From: Basidiobolus meristosporus CBS 931.73
Lineage: Eukaryota > Basidiobolomycota > Basidiobolomycetes > Basidiobolales > Basidiobolaceae
NCBI GenBank assembly: GCA_002104905.1
Contig: MCFE01000996.1
Location: 1 to 20,892, forward strand
Reading direction: 5' to 3'
DNA length: 20,892 nt
Part shown: one piece after another, positions 1 to 8,542 of the stretch
Position numbering within the stretch: position 1 is the first letter of the stretch
Layout: each line of letters begins with the position of its first letter
The notes under the pieces: model-generated
What the model was told of the DNA's origin: nothing
Database searches by the model: none
The model's input: only the letters and a program-made list of their open reading frames with translations
Translations under genes and position numbers: made by a program

Positions 1-1136
1 ACATTCTCACTCAATATTGAGCAGCTCATCTTAGTAAAGACAAATTTCAGTCCCTGAGCAGTTGCTTTACTGACTGAGAGTAAGTTCTTAGCTATTCCAT
101 GTACATAGAGTACATCAGTGAGTCTTGCTGTAGTTGCCCCTGTGCTATTGCCCATATCTGGTTGTATAGACCCACTTGTGGTAGCTTCCAGAGCAGAGTT
201 ATCTCCCAGATAAACCTTTCCTACAGTAATAGTTTTTAAGTTGCTGAACCACTCCTTTATACCACAAATATGCTGTGATGCTCCAGAGTCAATATACCAT
301 TCATTACTCTGGTTACTTGCACTCTCCTGTACAGTTACAAATAACTGTTTGTCAGTAGTTATTTGGTTTGCCTGCTCTAGTTTCTGTTTTTCATCTGCTT
401 GTTTCTTCTTGCATTCTCTTGCCCAGTGTCCTGGCTTTTTACAATAGCTGCAGCAACCAGGTTTTCTTTGGTTTTGTTGTTTTCCCTTCCTTTCTGAGTG
501 CCTTTCTGAACTGAATAAAGCATTATCTTCAATTTTCTCTGCTTGATCATTATGTCTGAGTTCTTCATGGAGAAGTCTTTCTTTGATGTAGTCTAAAGTC
601 AAGTTGTCTTCTCTGCATTCAAAAGAAAGTATGAGTGGCTCATACTCATCTGGTAGGCTGCAAAGCAGACAGTGTATCTTTTCTTCATCATCTACACCTG
701 CATTAATGCTGCAAAGTTCTTCTGCAAGTGTCTCCATTTTCATAATGAGTTGCAGCATGTTATCATCTGGCTTCTTCCTTATGTTGAAGAACTTTTGTTT
801 CAAATAAAGCTTGCTTGATACTGACTTTGCCCTAAAGATCTTCTCTAAGGATTCCCATGCTGCTTTGGCAGTATTTGAGGCATGGATATGTCCAATGAAG
901 GAATCTTGCACATTGATACATATGGCATTAAAGGCCTTTCTCTCCTTCTCTTGAAACTTCTCCACTTCTTCTGCTGTTCCTTTGGGCTCAACTTCTTTTC
1001 CTGTTACTATATTCCAAAGCTTCCTTTCCTCAAGGTGGATCTGCATCTTGATTCTCCAAAGTCTATAGTTCTTTCCATCAAACCTCTCCTTTACAGGGAA
1101 GATGTTTGTGTTGTTCTGTTTGCTGGTAGAAGTCAT
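1..1136 (-). CDS. Ty1/copia retrotransposon gag-protease, partial
   Basis: The minus strand is open without interruption from an ATG at 1136 to the window edge (about 378 codons). It reads as a Copia gag followed by the start of protease. Residues 1-200 resemble the copia gag family (UBN2 type): an early FDGKNYRLWRIKMQIHL, then a helical middle. A CCHC zinc knuckle, CSYCKKPGHWAREC, follows and would bind the RNA genome. Further on is WYIDSGASQHICG, the aspartic protease active site (D-S-G-A). Integrase, reverse transcriptase and RNase H would lie to the left of the window. The start is supported by an LTR and primer-binding site directly upstream. The frame has no stops, yet the DNA has no CpG at all, so the element is either fairly young or preserved by chance. 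No host function is implied. Confidence 0.9.
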   Translation of the reverse strand, partial: MTSTSKQNNTNIFPVKERFDGKNYRLWRIKMQIHLEERKLWNIVTGKEVEPKGTAEEVEKFQEKERKAFNAICINVQDSFIGHIHASNTAKAAWESLEKIFRAKSVSSKLYLKQKFFNIRKKPDDNMLQLIMKMETLAEELCSINAGVDDEEKIHCLLCSLPDEYEPLILSFECREDNLTLDYIKERLLHEELRHNDQAEKIEDNALFSSERHSERKGKQQNQRKPGCCSYCKKPGHWARECKKKQADEKQKLEQANQITTDKQLFVTVQESASNQSNEWYIDSGASQHICGIKEWFSNLKTITVGKVYLGDNSALEATTSGSIQPDMGNSTGATTARLTDVLYVHGIAKNLLSVSKATAQGLKFVFTKMSCSILSEN

Positions 1137-1159
1137 CTTCAGAATAGATCAAGGCAATC

Positions 1160-1172
1160 AGGGCTCATAACC
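1160..1172 (-). promoter_or_regulatory. Primer-binding site of the copia element (half-tRNA type)
   Basis: Directly after the LTR end (…TTGCAACA on the minus strand) comes GGTTATGAGCCC. This is complementary to the anticodon stem-loop of initiator tRNA-Met (GGGCTCATAACC, containing the CAT anticodon) and not to the tRNA 3' end. Drosophila copia is known to prime from such an internal half-tRNA. The position, between LTR and gag ATG, is as expected. Confidence 0.7.
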
Positions 1173-1298
1173 TGTTGCAATTTAAGAAGTGATTGGATAT
1201 AAGGAACTTATCAAGAAATAGTGATAATAGTTGAACTGTTGTTTATTAATAAAGAAGCTCAGTATTTATACCTTTGTAGAAGTAATGCAGCTGTAGCA
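1173..1298 (-). repeat. 5' LTR of the copia element (about 126 bp)
   Basis: On the minus strand this short LTR starts TGCTACAGC and ends TTGCAACA. It holds a TATAAA box (1265-1270) and an AATAAA polyadenylation signal (1242-1247), in the order expected for U3 and R. The same sequence recurs as a solo copy at 4187-4313, which fixes both boundaries to within a few bases. The primer-binding site follows at once. Confidence 0.75.
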
Positions 1299-2040
1299 CC
1301 AAGTAAGGAGGGTTTCTCAATATTCAGGAGCATTTGGAAACAGTTTCAGGGTTAGTACATAATAGTTAGTATAAGTGCTAATTTGATCCTGACTATAGGG
1401 GAATAACTATAAGATCATAGATTTGAAGAAAGTGGCAAAGTTAGAGCTATAAATTAGCCCCACAGTGAGCAAGACTAGTCCAGAATTGTTAAGTAAATTT
1501 TTAGCTGCAGAATGATACCAAATAGTCCAATATTTCAACAGGACACTCCCAGGAAACCACCCTCACAGCCAACTGACCTTGGAGGCACTACTTGGGAGGA
1601 ATACTCAGAGAAGGTATCTTTTATTATATTTGGTTCTTTCCCAAGCTTGTTCTTGTACAGGCAAAGATACTTTTCTGTCTTTGTAACTATTGACTAAAGC
1701 TGCATTCTTATCAAGTCCCTGCTGGTAGAGTTTATAGTGGTTTTGACTTTGGAAGCTTTAGTACATTGTCATCTTAAAGGAATCTGAGCCCAGCACATAC
1801 TTTAGTTACGGCACCTACAAAGTTGGGGACTGTAGCTCAATAGTTTTACCTTGACAAGCTTGTGGCTTTATTCCTCTTTACATTGGAGTAGTGACAGAAC
1901 CCAGGTATTCCTAGCAAGCTTTTGCCAGAGGTTACTGCACCAAGTGAACACCCCACATATAACACTTGAGTAGTGTTGGATGTATCTCTCCCTTGAACTT
2001 ATAAACCACCACACTGGTTGACCTTCTCACTAAAGTTGCT
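1299..2040. other. AT-rich repeat flank, no convincing gene
   Basis: I see no intact gene here. One CpG is present. A short plus-strand stretch at 1512-1613 has coding character and is listed separately. The minus strand from 2040 downward has scattered stops and may be the decayed continuation of the Q-rich fragment at 2041-2240. Confidence 0.4.
1512..1697 (+). pseudogene. Possible spliced gene fragment of unknown origin
   Basis: An ATG at 1512 opens 34 codons with plausible composition (NSPIFQQDTPRKPPSQPTDL and then GGTTWEEYSEK). They are followed exactly by a GT-AG segment of 47 bp at 1614-1660 with a pyrimidine-rich acceptor ending TTGTACAG. After that putative intron the frame closes within about a dozen codons. 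It may be a captured or decayed host exon pair, or chance. I do not recognise the protein. Confidence 0.2.
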
Positions 2041-2240
2041 CTTGACAGTGTTTTGCTGGCTCTGGGCCATGGTAGTCATTCCTTGTTGCTGCTGGCTAAG
2101 GATCTGGAGTAACTGTTGCTGTTGGGGTAGGATTTGCTGCGTACCATTCTTCATCCTAAGTTTTTGGACTTCTTGAGGGAGGCTCCTTCTTTCTTCAGGG
2201 AGGCATTCCTGATCACTGCTGCTACTAATTTTACAACTCT
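2041..2240 (-). pseudogene. Glutamine-rich ORF fragment, probably retrotransposon gag leader
   Basis: The minus strand reads as an open, Q-rich segment of about 65 codons (CLPEERRSLPQEVQKLRMKN, then a run with QQQQLL and SQQQQ) and ends at a TAA-type stop around 2010. There is no ATG at its head. It lies immediately downstream of a candidate LTR, which suits the start of a gag gene. No domain is recognisable. It could equally be a fragment of an unrelated coiled-coil protein. Confidence 0.3.
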
Positions 2241-2580
2241 TGATATATAAGTGGTAGGGGAATAGTGAGCTTAGCTAGTTTTGTATTCACTGAAACGTGA
2301 ACTGATTTTTATTGAGGTTCCAGCAGCTCCTTATATACATTTTGCCAGATCAATTGCTGAGAAGTTTTATTTCCTAATGTTAGTTGGGGCTGATGACTCA
2401 TTTGAATGCATCACCATCACCCAATTATATCCTACTTAATCTATGTATTTCTGTCTGATAAGCATCTGCTTATTTACCTGCTGACTGATGTTACTGATTT
2501 GATATATAACACTGATTTACCAACAGGCTAAAATAAGACTAATTAATTTGACTAAAAGCTGATCTAACTTAAACATAACA
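2241..2580 (-). repeat. Candidate LTR (about 340 bp)
   Basis: On the minus strand the segment starts TGTTATG and ends TATATCA. It contains a TATATAA box (about 2331-2338) followed some 20 bp later by AATAAA (2308-2313), the promoter then polyadenylation order of an LTR. I found no second copy in the window and no target duplication, so the limits are a guess. It may be a Ty3-type LTR. Confidence 0.35.
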
Positions 2581-2889
2581 GTGGTGTAGTGGGGTCATAG
2601 TGACACCTACTAACAGATGTGCTCATTGCCATATTTTTTACTTCCCTATTTTTCTACTACACTTATTTTAGGTTTATTCCATATTTCTTATTTAATCAGT
2701 ACTATCCCATTAGCCAGCTGACAATCACACCTGCTTACCTTATTGCTTAAGTTATCCCTCACTTTACATGAGATTACTATATGTGATTGCTTCTATGTAA
2801 GGCAAGCACCCATGCCAGTACCCATGACATATGACCAATCTGTATTGCCATCCCTACCATTTTTATACCATATATGGAATCCCTATGTT
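2581..2889. other. AT-rich stretch without recognisable gene
   Basis: No open frame or repeat that I can support. From about 2750 it may contain a very diverged match to the first transposase codons at 9430-9560 (opposite strand), but the alignment by eye is too weak to call. Confidence 0.35.
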
Positions 2890-3850
2890 ACACATCAAAG
2901 CAGTGTTTTTTATGGTGCACACAGTAAGACACTCATCAATGTACATTATTATATCATCTTTCTGTCAGCACTACTGTGATCTTTAGATAGTCTTGCATTG
3001 GAGGCATTGCATCTACACAAATGTATGCTTCTATGATGGCCTGCTATTATAAACATCTTAAATAAAGTTGTGGCACCACATACACTTATTTATGCTATAC
3101 TATCACACATTTTTTTAACTCACATTCATGTATGTGCAGCAAAAAAGTAAAGCAAATTTGTCAGTTTCCAGCCAAGCTCCACAGCAAACAACAGCAGAGA
3201 GACAGTTGGACAACAGCTTGCACTTACATTCAGTTCCCCAAGCAGGGCTTTATCTAAAAACAACCATGTTGACAGTGTTGCACCAAATATAATAGTGCAA
3301 ACTCCTCTGGCTCTGAGCCATATTTGAAATTCAGAATCTCTGCAGAGATGTAAGCTGACCATAATACACTGGTAGATGAGACAATTGCAAATGTTATACC
3401 CCTGGTAGAAGACCAGCAAATGACTAGTAAAATGTCACCCTTACAAGCATCAGCAAGTATGCTGTCAGCTCAGACCAAAGCATAAATGAAGTGATTAGGT
3501 GCTGCAGCAAATAGGATAAATGTAATGACCCAGCAAAATCAGGAAGATATCCAAAAACAGGATACATATACAATATGTGTGGAGTAATCAACATCCCAGG
3601 TAGAGGTTGCAGTATCTTAGCTGCCAAGAGGGAACACAGGTAGCTCAAAGTCACAGCCACAAATTCATCCATTTCTTGGTGTAATGGCAGAGGATTACTA
3701 TATAGTATTTGAAATACAACAATAGTTTCTAAGTATAGAGCCTCCAGAAAAACCTATTTCAGCATGGGAGGGAGAGACTATGGTGCCTATACCAAAGCCT
3801 GAAAATCAACAGACATTGATTATCTTTAGAGCTGCTGAGTGCAATTATCA
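2890..3850 (+). pseudogene. Decayed second copy of the two-gene transposon's coiled-coil ORF and divergent promoter
   Basis: Read on the plus strand, this matches the minus strand from about 9410 down to 8465, roughly three bases in four by eye. The match covers the start region of the Tnp2 gene, the intergenic promoter and the whole accessory ORF. Examples are AAATAAAGTTGTGGCACCAC (about 3059-3078, also in the other copy), QQKSKANLS against RQKNKAKLS, and IPKPENQQTL against IPKPANQNTL. Several frameshifts break the frame. Near 3760 this copy has TGG where the other copy has the TGA that ends its ORF, so the ancestral protein was longer than either copy now encodes. Confidence 0.75.
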
Positions 3851-4186
3851 CAATTGTCAAATATTCAACAACCTCTTGGAGTTCTAGCACAGCATCACAA
3901 AATGTGAGCATACCATGGGAACATCAGGAAATCAAAGCAAACAACAATTTGCTTGACCTATTCCATGAGTATAATTCTTGATTCAAGCAAGCAACTAGAT
4001 TTTGGGCCAGCATTGGTATGTTAAGAAAGTACCTCAAGAACAGCAGAAACTATTGAAGGCAGACAGGCAATGGTGCCACAGTTAAAAGTCTGCACTTCTT
4101 CAGGAGCTAATTTCAAGCAGAGCTGAGGCAAATCACAAGTGGTCAAGTAATGTCAGGTAGCCAGGCAAGTGCCTGTAAGGGGGATG
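3851..4186. other. Repeat-derived stretch, no gene
   Basis: Probably the continuation of the decayed transposon copy to its left. Similarity to the region below 8465 fades. I see no open frame, terminal repeat or target duplication here. Confidence 0.35.
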
Positions 4187-4313
4187 TGTTGCAAATTAAG
4201 AAGTGATTTGAATATAAGGAACTTATTAAGACATAGTGATAATAGTTGAACTGTTGTGTATTCATAAAGAGGCTCAGTATTTGTACCTTTGTAGAAGTAA
4301 TACAGCTGCTACA
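4187..4313 (-). repeat. Solo LTR of the first copia family
   Basis: Almost colinear with the LTR at 1173-1298, with roughly a dozen differences. On the plus strand it begins TGTTGCAAATTAAG and ends GCTGCTACA. No primer-binding site follows and no gag sequence adjoins, so it is a solo LTR left by recombination or decay. I do not see a 5-bp target duplication. A TAGACTTGTTCC terminal motif of the foldback/MITE family starts only a base or two beyond its right end. Confidence 0.75.
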
Positions 4314-4314
4314 A

Positions 4315-4597
4315 TAGACTTGTTCCATTGTACTGTGCCAGGGCACATGGTGCTATCTGTGGTCTCTGAGAACAATTGGGTGCAATATTATAGCTACCAG
4401 TAGGCAGGATTGCTCTTGGACAATTTTGCACCAGGTGGGACAATCTTGCTCACTTTGGCACAATCTGACGCAATGAGGTTGGCACAGATGATTGCACCAA
4501 CTAGTAATGTATGCATCACATGCATAGTTGAATACCGCTATTGTGGTAGGTAAAATACAGTATTTGGATATGTTTCTTTAATGCAAATGGAAATATA
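4315..4597. mobile_element. Unpaired end of the TAGACTTGTTCC element family, decayed
   Basis: TA then GACTTGTTCCATTGTACTGT at 4315-4336 matches the terminal repeat of the foldback at 4600-5331 and the MITE at 7974-8172. It is followed by several GGCACA/GTGCCA-like words typical of the family. No matching right end lies before the foldback begins, so this is a truncated member. Confidence 0.45.
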
Positions 4598-4599
4598 TA

Positions 4600-5331
4600 G
4601 ACTTGTTCCGTTGGATAGTGCCACACTGAGCCATGAGTGCCAAATGATGCCATAGCATGCCAGGGAGGCCAAGTGAGCCTAAAATTGGCCACAGAGTGTG
4701 AAACATAGCTCTTCATCTTCATGCAGAGCAGCCCCTGTGTTTCACCCATTGTGTTGGAGAAAATCCATTTTTTGACCTTTTTTTTTGGATCAATTTAGTG
4801 CATGACGTGTAAGAGCACAGAAGAATTGAAGACATGCACCTGGTACTCAATACCCATGGCACTCTGAATCTAGCTCCTGTAGCTTGTATCATGTCATAAA
4901 AATGAATGGCACTGTCTTGGTCCACTGGTACTATCTGACACTATAAGTGCTTTACATAGGTCTTACTTTAGGGCTAATATTTAAATATAGTGCCAGATAG
5001 TACCAGTGGACCAAGATAGTGCCATTCATTTTTGTGACATGATACAAGCTACAGGAGCTAGATTCAGAGTGCCATGTGTATTGAGTACCAGATGCATGTC
5101 ATTGGTCCTTCTGTCCTCTTACACATCATACACAACACTGATCCAAAAAAAAAGGTCAAAAAATGGATTGTCACCAACACAAAGGGTGAAACACAGGGGC
5201 TGCTTGTCATGAAGATGCAGAGCTATGTTTCATACTCTGGGGCCAAGTTTAGGTCTGCTATGCCTCTCTGGCACGCAATGGCACTATTTGGCACTCATGG
5301 CTCAATGTGGCACTATCCAACGGAACAAGTC
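4600..5331. mobile_element. Large foldback transposable element (two 346-nt inverted arms)
   Basis: Positions 4600-4945 and 4986-5331 are inverted copies of each other, about 90% identical by eye, around a 40-nt spacer. The ends are GACTTGTTCCGTTGGATAGT and its complement. Both ends are flanked by TA (4598-4599 and 5332-5333), consistent with a TA target-site duplication. Subterminal parts carry repeated GGCACTAT / ATAGTGCC words, possible transposase-binding sites. Each arm contains the same small spurious ORF, so any apparent genes here are shadows. The element encodes nothing convincing and would need a transposase in trans. A transcript across it would fold into one long hairpin. Confidence 0.9.
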
Positions 5332-5436
5332 TAATACATATCACACTATAAACTACACTGATACTTACCATTTTGGCTACCATCACTCCAATTGGATGGT
5401 ATCTCAGCAGTTAATTGGTCCAAAGTATCCTGAAGC

Positions 5437-5693
5437 TGTCAGCCCTTAATTGGCTCTGACCAATATACAAGCTACCTTATTTGCCTTCAAATATCCCATT
5501 TTTCCCATCAAGCAAGTAAATCCCTGATCCTAGTGATTGGACAAGGTGTCATAGCCAGCATGCAACCAATCAAACAGGTGCAAAACAGATCAAATGGCTG
5601 CACATGTGTAACAGATGAAATATATATATGCAGGTTGTTTACTTGTAGGGGCTCTGTCTTAAATGTGAGACAACCTTGATCTTGCTTATATCA
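5437..5693 (+). repeat. Candidate LTR (weak)
   Basis: It begins TGTCAGCCC and ends TTATATCA, with an AAATATATATATG TATA-like box about 80 bp before the end. The end resembles that of the candidate LTR at 2241-2580. There is no second copy, target duplication or primer site that I can identify. The stretch 5334-5860 otherwise contains no supportable gene. Confidence 0.25.
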
Positions 5694-5862
5694 AAAATTT
5701 AGTGAATACTGATTTGTGGTGGCTTGAGTTTGATTGCAAAAAAATGCATTGTTTGGATCATGACAAATAATAGCAACTTAATGCAATTACATCATCTTCT
5801 CCTAGGTTTTTTTCTCATAAGGATTACTACTGAAGCAATTGGTAGTGATTCACTTTGCACAC

Positions 5863-6480
5863 CTAAACTACTTGCCTGCTAACTATCCTCTTGGCTACTT
5901 GTGTATTTGTGGTTGGTATTTTGCCTCCTAGTTGATGGTGCAATGCTGCAGCTTGGCCACACTTAATTGCCCTGGATGATGCTACTGAACTGGCCTGCAG
6001 TGCTACATGCTGATGTGCTCTTTTACTTGCCAGAGGCTCTGGTGGTGGAGGCACTTTATGTGGATCATCATCAGTGAGTTCACCAGAAGTAACTAGCTGA
6101 TGGTCAGGTGTTATGGCAGGCACAGGCGCAACTTGATGGGCTGGAATGGCCTGAAGCTGAGTTCAATGTGATGTTGCTTATTGATGCAATCTGGCCTGCT
6201 CCAATAGACTTGCATCCAAATGAGCAGTTTGGAGAGTTCTGGTGGTTTTGCTCTAAAGTGCACACATTGACCTAACATATGTTGACTCAATGCAGGGTGC
6301 TCATGTGAAGGGTATTAGCATAGTTTAGACTGACATGTGCCAGCACGCTGCTGCTTAAGGGATGGTAAGGAATCTAGCAAAGAGCACTGGCACAATCTTG
6401 ATGCTGTTGCTTGCAGTCTGTATTCTTCCTCTTGAAGCTCACCTTCTGATTCCTCAAGGTATTCACTTACCCTCTGTCTG
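5863..6480 (-). pseudogene. Broken ORF of unknown transposon protein
   Basis: The minus strand shows coding character in two frames. From about 6480 down it reads RVSEYLEESEGELQEEEYRL, a glutamate-rich and probably helical start. After an in-frame TAA near 6315 the frame continues as ALSQHMLGQCVHFRAKPPEL. A second frame, open from 6123 (ATG) to 5863, gives 86 residues with a proline run (VPPPPEP). I recognise no domain. The mixture of a frameshift and stops suggests a decayed gene of a mobile element. Either frame may be chance. Confidence 0.3.
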
Positions 6481-6562
6481 ATACTTTAGAACTGTTGCCT
6501 GGGTGAGTCCTGTGTATATAGCTCTTGGAAGCTACTTAGCACTACTAATATACCACATAATA

Positions 6563-6655
6563 CATTACACTTGTTCTGTTGGATAGTGCCACATAGTGCC
6601 AGCCTGTTTATAGTGCCGGATTAATCTGGCACTATCTGGCAGTATAATGTCTACC
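6563..6655. mobile_element. Short relic of the TAGACTTGTTCC foldback family
   Basis: ACACTTGTTCTGTTGGATAG at about 6570 matches the element end with two changes. The next 80 bases repeat ATAGTGCC / GGCACTAT in both orientations around ATTAAT. The outermost ACATTACAC and GTATAATGT are also nearly complementary, so this may be a miniature foldback. Confidence 0.45.
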
Positions 6656-6903
6656 ATCATGCCAGTGGTAGGTTAAAGTTACTGGTAATTTTACTCAATT
6701 TTACTTATGTTGCTCAGAGTAGTGCTTTCCTTGCTTTATTTACTCATCATAATGCTCCAGACACATTTCTCTCAGTGGATATCTTCTTTTATGAATATAC
6801 TGTGCATTGATAAGTATCTTAACTATTTACCTATTCTGCTGTGTTCTCCTCTATATGACCTTCCTCTGTATTTACCTGCCAATATGCTGAATATCTTCAG
6901 ATA
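6656..6903 (-). pseudogene. Decayed 3' tail of the DDE transposase
   Basis: After the in-frame TGA at 6906-6904 the minus strand continues YLK and then IFSILAGKYRG before more stops. In DDE_Tnp_4 proteins the equivalent of VEHTF-stop-YLK would be VEHxFGxLK. The remaining C-terminus is not recognisable. Confidence 0.3.
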
Positions 6904-7602
6904 TCAAAATGTATGCTCTACCCTCACTCTGAAATAATTAAATATCTCGTTGTAGAGCTTCTGCTTCCTGCTAAGCACACCATTCCTTGGCTTCCTGTAA
7001 GCTGTAATACATCCTAATCTCTGAAAATCCTCTCCTATATAAGCTAAGTTTGCCATCCATTTCTCCCCTCTACTGAATTCTGGATGATTCTCTACCCAGA
7101 GTGCTTTGTCATGCTTACTTCCAGCAAATTGCTCACTAAACCAGATGATGTTACCCTCAATGTCAGACAGTGCTTGAAACTTCACACAGTGTTCCTTGTA
7201 CTTGCCAGAATAAAAGTGCCTCTGCCCTCTAGAAGGTCTGTTAATCCTGACTGGGAAGGTATTCAAAATACTCCTTATATGGAACCTGTTGCTGAACACT
7301 CTGGGATATGGAAGTCTATTTGAGCTTCTAAACCTAGTATTCCAAGCTTGTTCTAAGTCATTCATACCCTCTGCAAGGTGGCTCTCCATTGCTATCAGCT
7401 GATAATGAAAACTTCTAGGACTTTTGTTGCCATGGATGGTGGGATGAAACCTTGTAGGGCAATAGTTCTTGTAATAGCAGAGAAGCTTAACAAGGGATCT
7501 CCTTGAGTAGATTGGGGTAGATGGATCACAGTACTTGGTATAGATCTCCTCTAGTGTGTCAAAAGGAAATCCAGTGGTAGTGATGGGATTGATGAGAAAA
7601 GA
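6904..7602 (-). pseudogene. DDE_Tnp_4 (PIF/Harbinger or IS5-like) transposase, truncated and inactivated
   Basis: The minus strand is open from 7602 (just after a TAG at 7605-7603) to a TGA at 6906-6904. The head, PFDTLEEIYTKYC and YSRRSLVKLLCYYKNYCPTR, has no start codon, so the N-terminus is lost. The core NRPSRGQRHFYSGKYKEHCV, AGSKHDKALW, ITAYRKPRNGVLSRKQKLYN and RVRVEHTF follows the order of DDE_Tnp_4 transposases. HD and VEH carry the second and third acidic residues. The first catalytic Asp appears replaced: ILNTFPVRI has Asn where the family has Asp. The terminal TGA interrupts the conserved VEHxFGxLK block. Active-site loss plus nonsense codons make this a dead copy. It is flanked by foldback-family ends, but I cannot show that it mobilised them. 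Confidence 0.8.
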
Positions 7603-7605
7603 CTA

Positions 7606-7970
7606 TTCAGATGAGTATATCATATTAAAATTGGAAGAGATTGCGCAGAGATGATTTGATTTGATTTGATTTGGCATGATCAGCTTAATTTATCTGATTT
7701 TCCATGCATTATGATTAAATCTCCATCAAGTGCCATGTATCCCATCATTATGCTGCAAATATCATCCTCAAACAATGACTGGGTATTTTTATTGATGTTT
7801 TACTCACAAGTCTATAATCAAATAGGAAATCTGCAATTGATGTGATCTGATCCATGTCAATGTAGTCTGAGATGCATCATGCATAATACATGGAAAATTC
7901 AACAATCACATTAGTTTTCATACATATTTCATATAAGACCAGGTTGATGCCTATACATCACTAGACTTGT
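7606..7970. other. AT-rich stretch with a short pentanucleotide repeat, no gene
   Basis: Contains (GATTT)x4 at 7653-7672. I see no coding frame or terminal repeat in the remainder. Confidence 0.4.
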
Positions 7971-7973
7971 TCC

Positions 7974-8172
7974 ATCATTCCAGCTGATCATAGTGCCCAA
8001 TAGTGCCATAGCATGCCAGATGGTGCCTGATCATGCCACAGAGTGCCAGATGGAGCCATACAGTGCCAATTTGGGATCAAAATTGACTTGCATATGACCC
8101 TAAAGTATCAAATTAATAACAAAATATACAGCACTTTCTGGCACTATGATCAATGGCACAATGGAACAAGTC
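7974..8172. mobile_element. 199-bp MITE with TAGACTTGTTCC ends
   Basis: It begins GACTTGTTCCATCATTCC and ends AATGGAACAAGTC, with TA on both outer sides (7972-7973 and 8173-8174). The left half has GTGCC words (AGTGCCCAATAGTGCCA) and the right half has GGCACTATG, the subterminal words of the 732-bp foldback. Unlike the foldback, its inverted part is limited to the terminal region, so it is an independent non-autonomous family member. It carries no credible gene. Confidence 0.75.
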
Positions 8173-8174
8173 TA

Positions 8175-8407
8175 CTGTATAAGTATCCAAATCCATCACT
8201 ATGGTCCCTATACCAAGTCTCAGCTCATCTTTAGTACAACCCAGACAAAACCCATCCCCCAGCTCACAAGCATGCTCCAGACCGGAAAAGTCAATGTTGG
8301 ATCCGCTTGAGTTCTTGCCAAATGCTTTTAGTATGGTCCAAGTGTCTATGATGAGCCTTCATACAGATATTTGGGCACTACTCATTAATCTAGTAGAACT
8401 AGATAGC
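8175..8407. other. Transposon flank without recognisable gene
   Basis: Lies between the MITE and the end of the accessory ORF of the two-gene transposon. It probably belongs to that element. No frame or repeat can be supported. Confidence 0.35.
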
Positions 8408-8542
8408 TCAGAGAGTTGAAAGAGATGGAAGAACTTGAGTAGAAAGCTGAAGCCACTCTTCACTGTTGCACTTGTTGGCTTCACATATCCTCAATGTATT
8501 TTGATTTGCAGGCTTTGGTATAAACACCACATTGTCTACCTC

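Noticed and set aside
4719-5212. Two similar 68-codon ORFs starting MDQDSAIHF on opposite strands
   Set aside because: They are the same sequence read from the two arms of the foldback element and have no independent support.
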